Origin: an uncultured Acidimicrobiales bacterium
Lineage (GTDB): Bacteria > Actinomycetota > Acidimicrobiia > Acidimicrobiales > SHLQ01
Direction: 5' to 3'
Assembly: GCA_938041035.1 (NCBI GenBank)
Contig: CALHYX010000008.1
Coordinates: 1-64,000 of the forward strand
DNA: 64,000 bases
Made by a program: the position numbers and the translations under genes. This document shows positions 52,339 to 60,888 of this stretch, piece after piece. The notes beneath the pieces were generated by a model. It worked only from the letters and a program-made list of their open reading frames with translations. It was not told the origin of the DNA and did no database searches. Numbering within the stretch: the stretch's first letter is position 1; every line of letters starts with the position of its first letter.

Positions 52339-53769
52339 TCAGCTGTTTCGGCCGAACGGGCGCCGGGGACCGGCATCACCGTCGTCAAAGAAATCGGAAA
52401 TGTTCTGGTCGCGCTCGTCACCGTCGGGTTCGCTCACGGCTCGGCGAAGTTGATCGAGGAACCCATCCCCGAGCGAATCCCCACCGCCATCGGCATCGAA
52501 CCCACCCGAGGGCGCCATCTCCTCGGGCGTCGTTCCCTCGGCCGCCATCTCTTGGGGCGTTACCGCGGCAAAGACGGTCTCGGTTGGAGCATCGTCTGAC
52601 ACGTCCATCAGAAGCGGAGCGACCGGTTCGTCGACGGTCACCGGCTCAAGGTCGTCGAACGGGGCCGCCGGGAAGGCCATGGTCGCCTCTCCCAGCGACC
52701 CGGGCGCCGTCATCTCGTCGTCCGGCTCGGTGAGACCGAGGGTCTCGGCGGGCGCCGCCGCTGGCTCGATGCCGCCGGTGTTGTCGGTGCCGTCGAGATC
52801 GAGGGGATCGTGCAGCGCAGTGGCCTCACCAACGTGGTCGCGCAGATCGACCACGTCGGCATCGCCGCTGGTATCGGCGACGACCTGATGCTCGACCGCG
52901 GGTCGGTCGGCCGGATCGCTGTCGGGCTCGGACTGGTCGGACGGAGCCGTGGCGACCGGGTCGGTCGGGTCGGGCGCGTAGGACGGCTCGAGCCGATCCG
53001 TCACCTCGAGGTCCACCGCGGCCGCGGCGGCGAAGTCGTCGGCGTCGGCCATGGCGACCAGGTGTTCGCCGGCGGACCGCAGCCGGCCGCGCTCGATGGC
53101 GAAGGTCTCGTCCAACAGCGTCAGGTCGCGCTGCATCGCGTCTCGACGGACCTCCAGGCTGCGGAGCTCCTCGAGCAACGGTGCCCGACGCTCCTCGGCC
53201 AGCTGACGAGCGGCCTCTTCGGTCTCGGCCAGGATGGCGTCGCGTTCGCGCCGGGCCGACGACACCAACTCCTCGGCTTCGGCGGTGCTCGTCGAGCGCA
53301 ACCCGTCGGCCTCGATCGTGGCCTCGGCGACCATCTGGTCGGCTTGGGATCGCGAGCTGGTCAGCAGCTGCTCGGACTCGGTCCTCGAGGACAGTTCGAG
53401 CGCCTCGGCCTCGGCGCGCGTGGAGGTGCGAACCTGCTCGGCCTCTTCGGTCGCCTCGGCCAGGAGCTGGTCGGCGGTGCGCTGGGCCATCACGAGGGTC
53501 CGGGTGATCGTGGCCTGGGAAATCTCGTCGTCGGCCGGGCCGTCGATGCTGCGGCTGAACAGCGAGCCGCTGCTACCGCTCGACCGTCGGGCCTCCTCCA
53601 GTTGGCTCTCGGCCCGTTCGGCCCGTTCGACCGCTTCCTTCAACCGACCCTGGAGCTGGGCGACCGCCACCCCCATCTGCTCGAGGAAGCCTTTGACCTC
53701 GTCCTGGTCAAAGCCGCGCAGGGCCTGGCTGAATTCAACGTCGGCAAGAATTTTCGGCGTTACGTCCAT
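52339..53769 (-). CDS. divIVA: DivIVA-domain protein
   Basis: The 476-residue protein begins with the DivIVA domain (ILADVEFSQALRGFDQDEVKGFLEQMG), then a long coiled coil rich in Glu/Ala to about residue 240, then an acidic Pro/Asp/Thr-rich tail. DivIVA/Wag31 proteins mark cell poles and septa and steer wall growth. The tail is long compared with mycobacterial Wag31. It lies in the usual place downstream of ftsZ, sepF and yggT. ATG 53769 begins DVTPK. Confidence 0.93.
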   Translation of the reverse strand: MDVTPKILADVEFSQALRGFDQDEVKGFLEQMGVAVAQLQGRLKEAVERAERAESQLEEARRSSGSSGSLFSRSIDGPADDEISQATITRTLVMAQRTADQLLAEATEEAEQVRTSTRAEAEALELSSRTESEQLLTSSRSQADQMVAEATIEADGLRSTSTAEAEELVSSARRERDAILAETEEAARQLAEERRAPLLEELRSLEVRRDAMQRDLTLLDETFAIERGRLRSAGEHLVAMADADDFAAAAAVDLEVTDRLEPSYAPDPTDPVATAPSDQSEPDSDPADRPAVEHQVVADTSGDADVVDLRDHVGEATALHDPLDLDGTDNTGGIEPAAAPAETLGLTEPDDEMTAPGSLGEATMAFPAAPFDDLEPVTVDEPVAPLLMDVSDDAPTETVFAAVTPQEMAAEGTTPEEMAPSGGFDADGGGDSLGDGFLDQLRRAVSEPDGDERDQNISDFFDDGDAGPRRPFGRNS

Positions 53770-53864
53770 CCGGGCAGACTAACCGCCACGACCGCCACGG
53801 CGGTGTATCTCCGCGCTCGTGGTATGACGACGGTTCATGTGGGCGTCGACGTGTCCCGGTGGAG

Positions 53865-54119
53865 CTATCCGCAGAGGATGCCGCGCAGGATGAAGATCCC
53901 GAAGAGCAGCACCGTGAACGAGAGGTCGAGCGCGGCGTTCCCGATGCGCACCGTGGGCATCACCCGCCGAAGCGGATCGAGCACGGGGTCGGTGATCATC
54001 GCCAAAAACCCGCCGATCGTGGCCATGGCGCCATCGGGGGCGACCGGAAACCAACTCATGATGACGCGCGCCAACAACGCGATCGCCCAGAGCAGCAGCA
54101 GAGTGCAAATGATTGACAT
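53865..54119 (-). CDS. YggT-family membrane protein
   Basis: The 84-residue protein has two hydrophobic segments and the YggT signature ARVIMSWFP...ITDPVLDPLRRVMP. YggT proteins sit between sepF and divIVA in many actinobacteria and have been linked to division and osmotic shock. ATG 54119 lies 18 bases after sepF. Confidence 0.93.
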   Translation of the reverse strand: MSIICTLLLLWAIALLARVIMSWFPVAPDGAMATIGGFLAMITDPVLDPLRRVMPTVRIGNAALDLSFTVLLFGIFILRGILCG

Positions 54120-54137
54120 GATCAGTGAGAAGGCAAC

Positions 54138-54728
54138 TCAGGCGCCGGCGTCACCGTCGGCGAGACGGGCCTTTTGTCGGTCGGGAAGCTCCACCCCATC
54201 GGGAGCCAGCACGTAGAGCCCGGTCGACGCCCGGTTCATCGATCCGCCGATGCCGTAGCAAACACCGGAGGCGAAGTCGATCAGGCGCCGCGACAGATCC
54301 CGGTCGGCGCCCCGCAGGTCGATGACGACCGGTTCGCCGGACTTGAAGCGGTCGGCGATGTTCTGCGCCTCATTGAAGGAGTCCGGTGCCACCACCCTCG
54401 CCTCGACCGAACTCACCGGCGGAAGCGTGCGCACGACCGGCGACGATGCGTGGGGCCGGGGGGCGACGGCATGCGGCGCGGTGGTCATGACCGGGGACTC
54501 CTGGCTGACGGGACGAACGTTCGTGAACGGCTCTCGTTCGGGCTGGGGGGTGCGGGCGACGATCGGCGGCGCCATCTCGGGACGCTCGGGCACGATCGCG
54601 ACGGCGGGCGGGGCCTCCGGTGTCGGCTCCGCCGGTCGCTCCTGGACCGCAGCGGCCGGGACGCCGTCGTACTCCTCGTCGGGACCCAACCCGAGGTAGA
54701 CGATCGCTTTCTTCAACATTGATGCCAT
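54138..54728 (-). CDS. sepF: Cell division protein SepF
   Basis: SepF anchors FtsZ to the membrane. The 196-residue protein starts with a short amphipathic helix (MLKKAIVYLGLG), a Pro/Ala linker of about 100 residues, and the SepF core (ARVVAPDSFNEAQNIADRFKSGEPVVIDLRGADRDLSRRLIDFASGVCYGIGGSM). In a bacterium without ftsA, SepF is likely to be the main FtsZ anchor. Start ATG 54728, or 54719 at MLKK. Confidence 0.95.
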   Translation of the reverse strand: MASMLKKAIVYLGLGPDEEYDGVPAAAVQERPAEPTPEAPPAVAIVPERPEMAPPIVARTPQPEREPFTNVRPVSQESPVMTTAPHAVAPRPHASSPVVRTLPPVSSVEARVVAPDSFNEAQNIADRFKSGEPVVIDLRGADRDLSRRLIDFASGVCYGIGGSMNRASTGLYVLAPDGVELPDRQKARLADGDAGA

Positions 54729-54819
54729 TTACGAACCCTGGCCTTTCACGTTCCGCAGTGTATCCGCCACCGTCCGCTTGCTCACATCGCGTGGTCGTCC
54801 CGTCACGTTGCCTGGCTTT

Positions 54820-55506
54820 TCATCGCTCGCCGGACGGACGTTCCCCGAAGATGTCGCGACCGACGCGCACCATCGTCGCCCCTTCGGCCACCGCCACCTC
54901 GAGATCGGCGGTCATCCCCATCGAGCACTCCACCAGGTCGAGCTGGTCCGCGAGGGCGCGAAGCGTCGCAAACGCGGGGGCCGACTGCGCCGGCGGGCCC
55001 TGCCGGCCGATCGTCATCAGGCCGCGCACGTCGAGACCCAGCTCCATCGCCCGCTCGACCAGCGCGGGCGCGTCGGCGACCCCGCAGCCGGCCTTCTGGG
55101 GTTCGTCGGTGGTGTTGACCTGGATGAGCACGGCGGCGCCGGGGGCTCGCTTGGCGATCTCCGCGATCAGCGACGAGCGATCGACGGAGTGCCAGAGGTG
55201 CACCGCACCGGCGATTCGGCGCACCTTGTTTCGTTGCAGCTGGCCGACGAAGTGCCAGCGGGGGGCGTTCGCCGGCGGCGAGGCCGCAAAGTGCTCGACC
55301 TTGGCGGCCAACTCCTGGGCATAGGACTCGCCGATATCGATGAGCCCCGCGTCGATCGCCGCGTCAACGGCCTCGGCCGGGAAGGTCTTGGCCACCCCGA
55401 TCAGCGCGACGTCGGTGCCCCCGGCGGAGTCGAGTCGCGCGCGCACCGAGTCGATGGCCGTCGCGATTGCGGCGGCCCGCTCAGCCGGCGCGAGCCGGTC
55501 ACCCAC
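54820..55506 (-). CDS. yggS: YggS-family PLP homeostasis protein
   Basis: The 228-residue PLP-binding protein has the lysine in LIGVAKTFPAEAV, GESYAQEL, WHFVGQLQRNKVR, VLIQVNTTDEPQKAGC, GLMTIGR and SMGMTADLEVAVAEGATMVRVGRDIFG. YggS/PLPHP keeps vitamin B6 pools in balance. GTG 55506 overlaps the pgeF stop by eight bases. It is in its usual place between pgeF and sepF. Confidence 0.95.
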   Translation of the reverse strand: MGDRLAPAERAAAIATAIDSVRARLDSAGGTDVALIGVAKTFPAEAVDAAIDAGLIDIGESYAQELAAKVEHFAASPPANAPRWHFVGQLQRNKVRRIAGAVHLWHSVDRSSLIAEIAKRAPGAAVLIQVNTTDEPQKAGCGVADAPALVERAMELGLDVRGLMTIGRQGPPAQSAPAFATLRALADQLDLVECSMGMTADLEVAVAEGATMVRVGRDIFGERPSGER

Positions 55507-56200
55507 GGTCCGAACCCTTCGGCTCGATCCACGCAACCGTGCTCTGGCGGCCGGTGTCGACGCGCGTTCGATGGGAGAAGAACCGTTCGTCCGCCGTGTC
55601 GCCGGCCAGATGTTCGACGCCGCGCACCTCGGCGGAGGCGAGCGCCACGTCGACGACCGCCCGCATGTCGAGCGCCGGCTGACCGTCGACGGTCCGCGAA
55701 GCCACCCGCGGGTCGAACCGCTCGCAGAGCCGCTCGAGGTCGGCGCCGCCGAACGCGTAGCCGGTCGCACCGATGCACGGGCCGACGATCGCGTCGATGG
55801 GGTCCTGGGAGGTGGCGGATGTTTCGCGCATCGCCTCCACCGCGGCCTCGATGACACCGGCCTCGGCCCCCTTCCACCCCGCGTGGACCACGGCGACCGC
55901 GTCGACGCCGAGCAGCACCACGGGCACGCAGTCGGCGGTCTGCACCGCCACGACCGCACCGGCGATCGTCGTCAGCGCGGCGTCGGCCTCCCGCCCGGCG
56001 CCCGCGCCCGGCGCGTCCACCCGAACCACCGACGCTCCGTGGACCTGACGCAGCCAGGTCCACGGGTACGGCGCGATCGAGTGGCGACGACGTTCGAGTT
56101 CGACCCGATCGCCATCGATGGCGAAGTCACCGTCGGCGCGCTCGGTCAGACGGATCTGGGCGACCCGACCGCTGGGCAGAAACCGCTCGGTCGACAACAT
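55499..56200 (-). CDS. pgeF: Peptidoglycan editing factor, laccase-domain
   Basis: The 233-residue protein has the laccase-domain metal ligands: LRQVHGASVV, TADCVPVVL, VHAGWKGAEAG and IGPCIG-like VGPCIGATGYAFG. PgeF/YfiH removes miswritten muropeptides. It follows ftsZ by 56 bases on the same strand and overlaps yggS. Confidence 0.94.
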   Translation of the reverse strand: MLSTERFLPSGRVAQIRLTERADGDFAIDGDRVELERRRHSIAPYPWTWLRQVHGASVVRVDAPGAGAGREADAALTTIAGAVVAVQTADCVPVVLLGVDAVAVVHAGWKGAEAGVIEAAVEAMRETSATSQDPIDAIVGPCIGATGYAFGGADLERLCERFDPRVASRTVDGQPALDMRAVVDVALASAEVRGVEHLAGDTADERFFSHRTRVDTGRQSTVAWIEPKGSDRG

Positions 56201-56256
56201 GGCGGCGAGGTTACCCGCACCGGTCCGCCGACCGGTTCGGTCGGCGGACGCGTGGA

Positions 56257-57378
56257 CTACTTCAAGAAGGCGGGGACGTCGAAGTCGTCTTCGAAGTCGT
56301 CGCTGCTGGCACCGTCGTCAAAGATGTCGGCGATGGGCGCCTCATCGGCATCGTCGGTGGCATCGATGGTCATGCCGGCGGTCGAACTCGCCGCCCGCGG
56401 CTGGGTGGCCGGGCGTTTGGCGTCACCCTCCCAACGATCGAAACCGGCGGCGATCACGGTGACGCGCACCTCGTCGCCCATCTCCTCGTCGATGACCGTA
56501 CCGAAGATGATGTTGGCCTCGGGGTGGGCAACCTCGTGCACGACTTCGGCGGCTTCGTTGACCTCGTACAGACCGAGGTCGCTACCGCCGCTGATGGTGA
56601 GCAGGATGCCCCGGGCTCCGTCGATGGATGCCTCGAGCAACGGGCTGGAGATCGCGGCCTTGGCCGCTTGCAGCCCTCGGCCCTCGCCGCTGGCGTAGCC
56701 GATGCCCATGAGGGCGGACCCGGCGTCGCTCATGACCGTCTTCACGTCGGCGAAGTCGGTGTTGATCAGGCCGGGGGTGGTGATGAGGTCGGTAATGCCC
56801 TGCACACCCTGGAGCAGCACCTCGTCGGCCATCTTGAAGGCGTTGAGTACGGAGGTCTTCTCGTTCGAGACGGTGAGCAGCCGGTCGTTCGGAATGACGA
56901 TCTGGGTGTCGACCTTTTCGCGGAGCCGCTCGATACCGGAGTCGGCCTGCACCGATCGACGACGGCCCTCGAAGTTGAACGGGCGGGTCACCACACCGAT
57001 CGTGAGGGCACCGAGCGACTTGGCGATCTCGGCCACGACGGGAGCGGCACCGGTTCCGGTGCCGCCGCCTTCGCCGGCGGTGATGAACACCATGTCGGCG
57101 CCGGCCAGAACAGCCTCGATCTCCTCGGCGTTGGCCTCGGCGGCCAACCGGCCGGTCTCGGGGTCACTGCCGGCGCCGAGCCCGCGGGTGAGGTCGCGAC
57201 CGATATCGATCTTGATGTCGGCGTCGCTCATGAGCAGCGCCTGGGCATCGGTGTTGACCGCGATGAAATCCACGCCCCGGAGACCGGCATCGATCATGCG
57301 GTTGACCGCATTCACACCGCCGCCGCCGACGCCGACCACCTTGATCACGGCTACGTAGTTCTGGGGGTTGGCAACCAT
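56257..57378 (-). CDS. ftsZ: Cell division protein FtsZ
   Basis: FtsZ is the tubulin-like GTPase that forms the Z ring. The 373-residue protein has [17 protein letters not shown], the GTP-binding [29 protein letters not shown] with the catalytic Asp residues, and a C-terminal tail [14 protein letters not shown] that should bind SepF. ATG 57378 follows AGGAGAA, a strong ribosome binding site. A 380-base gap with four tandem repeats and hairpins separates it from ftsQ; ftsA is absent. Confidence 0.98.
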   Translation of the reverse strand: MVANPQNYVAVIKVVGVGGGGVNAVNRMIDAGLRGVDFIAVNTDAQALLMSDADIKIDIGRDLTRGLGAGSDPETGRLAAEANAEEIEAVLAGADMVFITAGEGGGTGTGAAPVVAEIAKSLGALTIGVVTRPFNFEGRRRSVQADSGIERLREKVDTQIVIPNDRLLTVSNEKTSVLNAFKMADEVLLQGVQGITDLITTPGLINTDFADVKTVMSDAGSALMGIGYASGEGRGLQAAKAAISSPLLEASIDGARGILLTISGGSDLGLYEVNEAAEVVHEVAHPEANIIFGTVIDEEMGDEVRVTVIAAGFDRWEGDAKRPATQPRAASSTAGMTIDATDDADEAPIADIFDDGASSDDFEDDFDVPAFLK

Positions 57379-57412
57379 GAGGTTCTCCTGTGTTCGGCTG
57401 CTGTGCGCTGTT

Positions 57413-57476
57413 TTGATTACTGACTGGTTTGATTACTGACTGGTTTCATTACTGACTGGCTTGCTAACTGACTGGT
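57413..57476 (-). repeat. Four 16-bp tandem repeats in the ftsZ leader
   Basis: TTGATTACTGACTGGT, the same again, TTCATTACTGACTGGC and TTGCTAACTGACTGGT (plus strand) follow head to tail, 35 to 98 bases upstream of the ftsZ ATG. The core ACTGACTGG is kept in all four. Binding sites for a regulator or a transcript feature are possible; unknown. Confidence 0.85.
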
Positions 57477-57581
57477 GCCGTCGACCGCCGCTTTTCGCGC
57501 GGATGGTCACACCGAGGAGTCAAACTACCGCTATCCGCGGGATTGGTCGAATTCGGCTCGACCTCAAGTAGAGGTTGAGGT

Positions 57582-57610
57582 GACCTCAACCTCAAGTAGA
57601 GGTTGAGGTC
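57582..57610 (-). terminator. 12-bp hairpin after ftsQ
   Basis: GACCTCAACCTC pairs with GAGGTTGAGGTC around the loop AAGTA. A 20-bp part is directly repeated at 57562-57581, so two alternative hairpins can form. It lies about 150 bases downstream of the ftsQ stop. No T-run follows on the minus strand, so termination is inferred from position. Confidence 0.5.
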
Positions 57611-57758
57611 TGGGGCTGTAGCTCACTGGTTTACGCACGCCACTTTGGCCACACGCGCCCCATCGGCCCCACGGTCGCGAAAAAGAAATTCTGCGCCCGG
57701 GTCGGCGATCCGGCGCCAACCCCTCGCGGCCGGCGCCCGTACCCCAACCCAAACCGGT

Positions 57759-58526
57759 TCAACAGCCGCGGTCGACCACCGGAGCCCGCGGGGCCTGCAC
57801 GTCGATGACCGCCACGCAGGAGGGGTCGACCCGGGTGAGCACGGTGGCGAGGGCCACCAGCTTGTCGGGCAGCTGCCGGGTATCGCCGATGACGACGTCG
57901 GCGCCGCCGGCCAGATGCAGCACGACCGACCGGTCGCTCGACTGTTCCACCGTGTCGACCCACTCCCACAGGTCGGGCGTCAGGGCATCGATGACCTGCA
58001 CCGCGTCGACCACCCGCGCTTCGGCCGAACCGGGGATGGCATCGACCTCGGCGGCGATCACGACCGGGAGACCGGCGGGAGCTGTTTCGGCCGCGGCGAG
58101 CACCCGACCGTCGAGGTCGACGGTGAGCCAGTCGCCGGCCGCGGTCTGCACCGCGGCGACGGGCAGGCGTTCGACCACCGTGATGCGCACCGTGTCGGGC
58201 CAGACGCGCCGCACCGAGGCCCGGTCCACCAGGGGAAGCCGCTCGACGCGCGAGGCGATGTGGTCGAGGTCGAGGTCGACGAGTTGGGTTCCCGGGTCCA
58301 CGCCGGCCGCTACCAGGACGCGATCCTCCGCCATCGTGTCGAGGCCGCGAATCTCGACCGCGTCGACGTCGACGAAATCGGTTCGGGCCAGCCCGAGCCC
58401 GATGGCGATGACCAGCAACGGGATCCAGAGGTAGGAGAACCGACGCCAGGCGACAGTCTCGGCGACCCGCTCCACCTCGTCGCGTCGGGCCTGGAGGCGA
58501 GGGTGCGCCTTGGTCGCGGCGGTCAT
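57759..58526 (-). CDS. ftsQ: Cell division protein FtsQ
   Basis: The 255-residue protein has a short cytoplasmic tail, one membrane helix (FSYLWIPLLVIAIGLGLA), a POTRA domain (VDVDAVEIRGLDTMAEDRVLVAAGVDPGTQLVDLD) and the FtsQ_DivIB beta domain (VERLPLVDRASVRRVWPDTVRITVVERLPVAAV). It links divisome parts. ATG 58526 overlaps the murB stop (ATGA). The ORF above this start is read-through from murB. Confidence 0.93.
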   Translation of the reverse strand: MTAATKAHPRLQARRDEVERVAETVAWRRFSYLWIPLLVIAIGLGLARTDFVDVDAVEIRGLDTMAEDRVLVAAGVDPGTQLVDLDLDHIASRVERLPLVDRASVRRVWPDTVRITVVERLPVAAVQTAAGDWLTVDLDGRVLAAAETAPAGLPVVIAAEVDAIPGSAEARVVDAVQVIDALTPDLWEWVDTVEQSSDRSVVLHLAGGADVVIGDTRQLPDKLVALATVLTRVDPSCVAVIDVQAPRAPVVDRGC

Positions 58527-59485
58527 CGCGGCACCCCGGCGACGCTGGCCACCTCTTCTGCGGTGAATCCGACGAGGCGGGTCTCGGGGTGCAGGTCGAC
58601 CGCAAAGGACTCGGCGACAAGGCGTCGGGCCGCAGCCATGACCGCCAGCACGTCGTAGGCCCGCCCCTCGGGGTCGGCCTGAATGAAGTTGGCATGCTTG
58701 GGCGACACCTCGGCCGAGCCGATGCGCAGTCCCTTGCCGCCGGCCTGATCGATCAACGCCCCGGCGCTGTCGCCGTCCGGGTTGGTGAACACCGAACCGG
58801 CGTTCTGGCCTCCGGGCTGATGGTCGCGGCGCCAACGCACGATCTCGGACAACTCGGCCGAGGAGACATCGACATCACCGGGGGCGAGCCCCAACCGGGC
58901 TTCGGTCACCACCGCCGCCGGACCCACCGCCGAGGTGCGGTAACCGAGACCGAGTTCGGCCACCGGTCGGCGCGAGGTGGTGCCGGAGGCCAGGTCGACG
59001 ATCTCCACATCGATGAGCGAGGCCGCCATGTCCGATCCGTGTCCACCGGCGTTCATACACACCGCGCCCCCGATCGAGCCGGGGACGCCAACCGCCCACT
59101 CGAAACCGGTCAGACCGGCGGCAGCGATCTGCCGAGCGGCCACCGGCAGCGCGGTGGCACCACCGACAACGACGTCGGTACCGTCGATCACGAGCGATGC
59201 GAATCCGTCGCCGAGCACCAGTGCGAGTCCGGGAAAGCCGCGGTCGGCCACCAGGAGATTCGAACCTCGACCCACCACCAGCGTGGGCACTCCGGACGCG
59301 GCGGTGATCCGCGCCACCCGTTGTAGTTCGTCGAGGTCATCGACCTCGAGGAACAATGCCGCCGGCCCACCGACGCGATAGGTGGTGAACGGTCCCAGCG
59401 GCTCGGCCCGCCGCACCCGTCCCGGGAGCTGCTCGTCGAGCAGCCGGGAGGTGACGGCAATCGATTCGGGGGCCGTGCGGGTCAT
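58523..59485 (-). CDS. murB: UDP-N-acetylenolpyruvoylglucosamine reductase
   Basis: MurB reduces UDP-GlcNAc-enolpyruvate with NADPH. The 320-residue flavoprotein has YRVGGPA, GRGSNLLVAD, GVPGSIGGAVCMNAG, the catalytic Ser in NAGSVFTNP and Glu in AEVSPKHANFI. ATG 59485 overlaps the murC stop (ATGA). Confidence 0.96.
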   Translation of the reverse strand: MTRTAPESIAVTSRLLDEQLPGRVRRAEPLGPFTTYRVGGPAALFLEVDDLDELQRVARITAASGVPTLVVGRGSNLLVADRGFPGLALVLGDGFASLVIDGTDVVVGGATALPVAARQIAAAGLTGFEWAVGVPGSIGGAVCMNAGGHGSDMAASLIDVEIVDLASGTTSRRPVAELGLGYRTSAVGPAAVVTEARLGLAPGDVDVSSAELSEIVRWRRDHQPGGQNAGSVFTNPDGDSAGALIDQAGGKGLRIGSAEVSPKHANFIQADPEGRAYDVLAVMAAARRLVAESFAVDLHPETRLVGFTAEEVASVAGVPR

Positions 59486-60888
59486 GACGCCGACACCCAT
59501 GACGCCTGGAGTTCGTCGGGCAGCGAGCTGAGGTCGCCCGCGCCGAGGGTGAGACACAGATCACCGGCGCGCAATCGTCGACGCAAATAGCTGGCCAGCT
59601 CGCTCCGGTGGGGCAGATACGCCACCGAGGCGTGCGGGTCGGCATCGAGTACGGCGTTGAGGACCAGCTTGCCCGAGACCCCCGGGCGCGGGGCCTCGCC
59701 GGAGCTGTAGATACCGGTGATGATGATCTCGTCGGCGGCGGCAAAGGCGCCGCCGAACTCCCCGCCAACCGCCTGGGTTCGGCTGTAGCGGTGAGGCTGG
59801 AAGACGCACACGATCCGCGGCCAGTTGCCGTCGGCCGCCGCGCCCAGCGCCGCCTCGACCTCGGTGGGCAGGTGGGCGTAGTCGTCGATGAAGGTGATGC
59901 CGTCGACTTCGCCGCGGTACTCATAGCGCCGCGCCACTCCGGCGTACCGAGCGAGGGTCGCGGCGACCTTGTCGAATTCGGCTCCGTACGCCAACGCAGC
60001 GACCGTCGCGCCGGCCGCGTTGCGGGCGTTGTGCATCCCGGGCACGGCCAACTCGATCACGCCGAGCCGGGAGTCGCCGTCGGCCAGGACGAACGACACC
60101 CCGTCGCGCCCGCTGCTGACCTCGGTCATCCGGAATCGGGCCCGGTCGGCGGTGCCGTAGGTCAGCAGTTCGCCGCCTTCGGCATCGAGGCGGCCCACCA
60201 GGTCGGCCGCGTGGGCATCGTCGAGGCAGATGACCTTGGGGCCAGCGGTTTCCCGTACGAATCGATCGAACGCGGCGAGCAACTCGGGAAAGCCGCCGTA
60301 GTGCTCGAGATGGTCGGGTTCGATGTTGGTGATGATCGCCCCGTCGCGGTGCAGCTCGAGGAAGGTCCCGTCGGATTCGTCGGCCTCGACCACGAACAGG
60401 TCGCCCGCGGACCAGGCCGCGCCGCCCCCGATCTCGTTGACCTCGCCACCGATGATGAACGAGGGGTCGAGGTCGGCGCCGAGCAGGGCGACCGCGAGCA
60501 TGCTCGCCGTGGTGGTCTTGCCGTGGGTGCCCGCGACCGCGATCGTCCGTCGGGTTTCGGTAATGGCGGCCAGCACCTCGGCGCGACGCAACACCGGGAT
60601 GGATCGCTCCCCCGCCCGGACGACCTCGGGATTGTGGTCGGGTATCGCGGTCGAGATGGCTACTGCGGCCACGTCGCCGACCTGATCGCCGTCGTGGCCC
60701 ACCGACACCGTCACGCCGAGGGACCGCAACCGGTCCAGCCCGGGCGATTCTTTGAGGTCGCTACCCGAAACGGTATGGCCCATGGCGACCAGCACGGAGG
60801 CGATAGCGGACATACCCGCTCCCCCGACACCCACGACATGGACCGAGGTCGGCCGGGAGAGATCGATCGCACCCGTCGACCCGGTCAT
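59482..60888 (-). CDS. murC: UDP-N-acetylmuramate-L-alanine ligase
   Basis: MurC adds the first residue of the peptide stem. The 468-residue Mur ligase has VHVVGVGGAGMSAIA, the P-loop VAGTHGKTTTASML, EADESDGTFL and FVTNIEPDHLEHY-type TNIEPDHLEHY, and the C-terminal FQPHRYSRT. ATG 60888 overlaps the murG stop. Confidence 0.97.
   Translation of the reverse strand: MTGSTGAIDLSRPTSVHVVGVGGAGMSAIASVLVAMGHTVSGSDLKESPGLDRLRSLGVTVSVGHDGDQVGDVAAVAISTAIPDHNPEVVRAGERSIPVLRRAEVLAAITETRRTIAVAGTHGKTTTASMLAVALLGADLDPSFIIGGEVNEIGGGAAWSAGDLFVVEADESDGTFLELHRDGAIITNIEPDHLEHYGGFPELLAAFDRFVRETAGPKVICLDDAHAADLVGRLDAEGGELLTYGTADRARFRMTEVSSGRDGVSFVLADGDSRLGVIELAVPGMHNARNAAGATVAALAYGAEFDKVAATLARYAGVARRYEYRGEVDGITFIDDYAHLPTEVEAALGAAADGNWPRIVCVFQPHRYSRTQAVGGEFGGAFAAADEIIITGIYSSGEAPRPGVSGKLVLNAVLDADPHASVAYLPHRSELASYLRRRLRAGDLCLTLGAGDLSSLPDELQASWVSAS

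Larger units (their letters stand above)
57379..57758. other. ftsQ-ftsZ intergenic region with repeats
   Basis: No gene is visible in this 380-base stretch. It contains the 16-bp tandem repeats (57413-57476), a 12-bp palindromic hairpin (57582-57610) and a partial copy of it (57561-57581). It should contain a separate ftsZ promoter; TAGCTCACTGGTTTACGC at 57618 was checked and is not a tRNA. Confidence 0.7.

Noticed and set aside
57413..57476. CRISPR-like repeat array before ftsZ
   Set aside because: The 16-bp units touch each other with no spacers, and there are no cas genes.
57612..57660. tRNA-like start GGGGCTGTAGCTCACTGGTTTACGC
   Set aside because: No anticodon stem or matching acceptor 3' end can be folded downstream.
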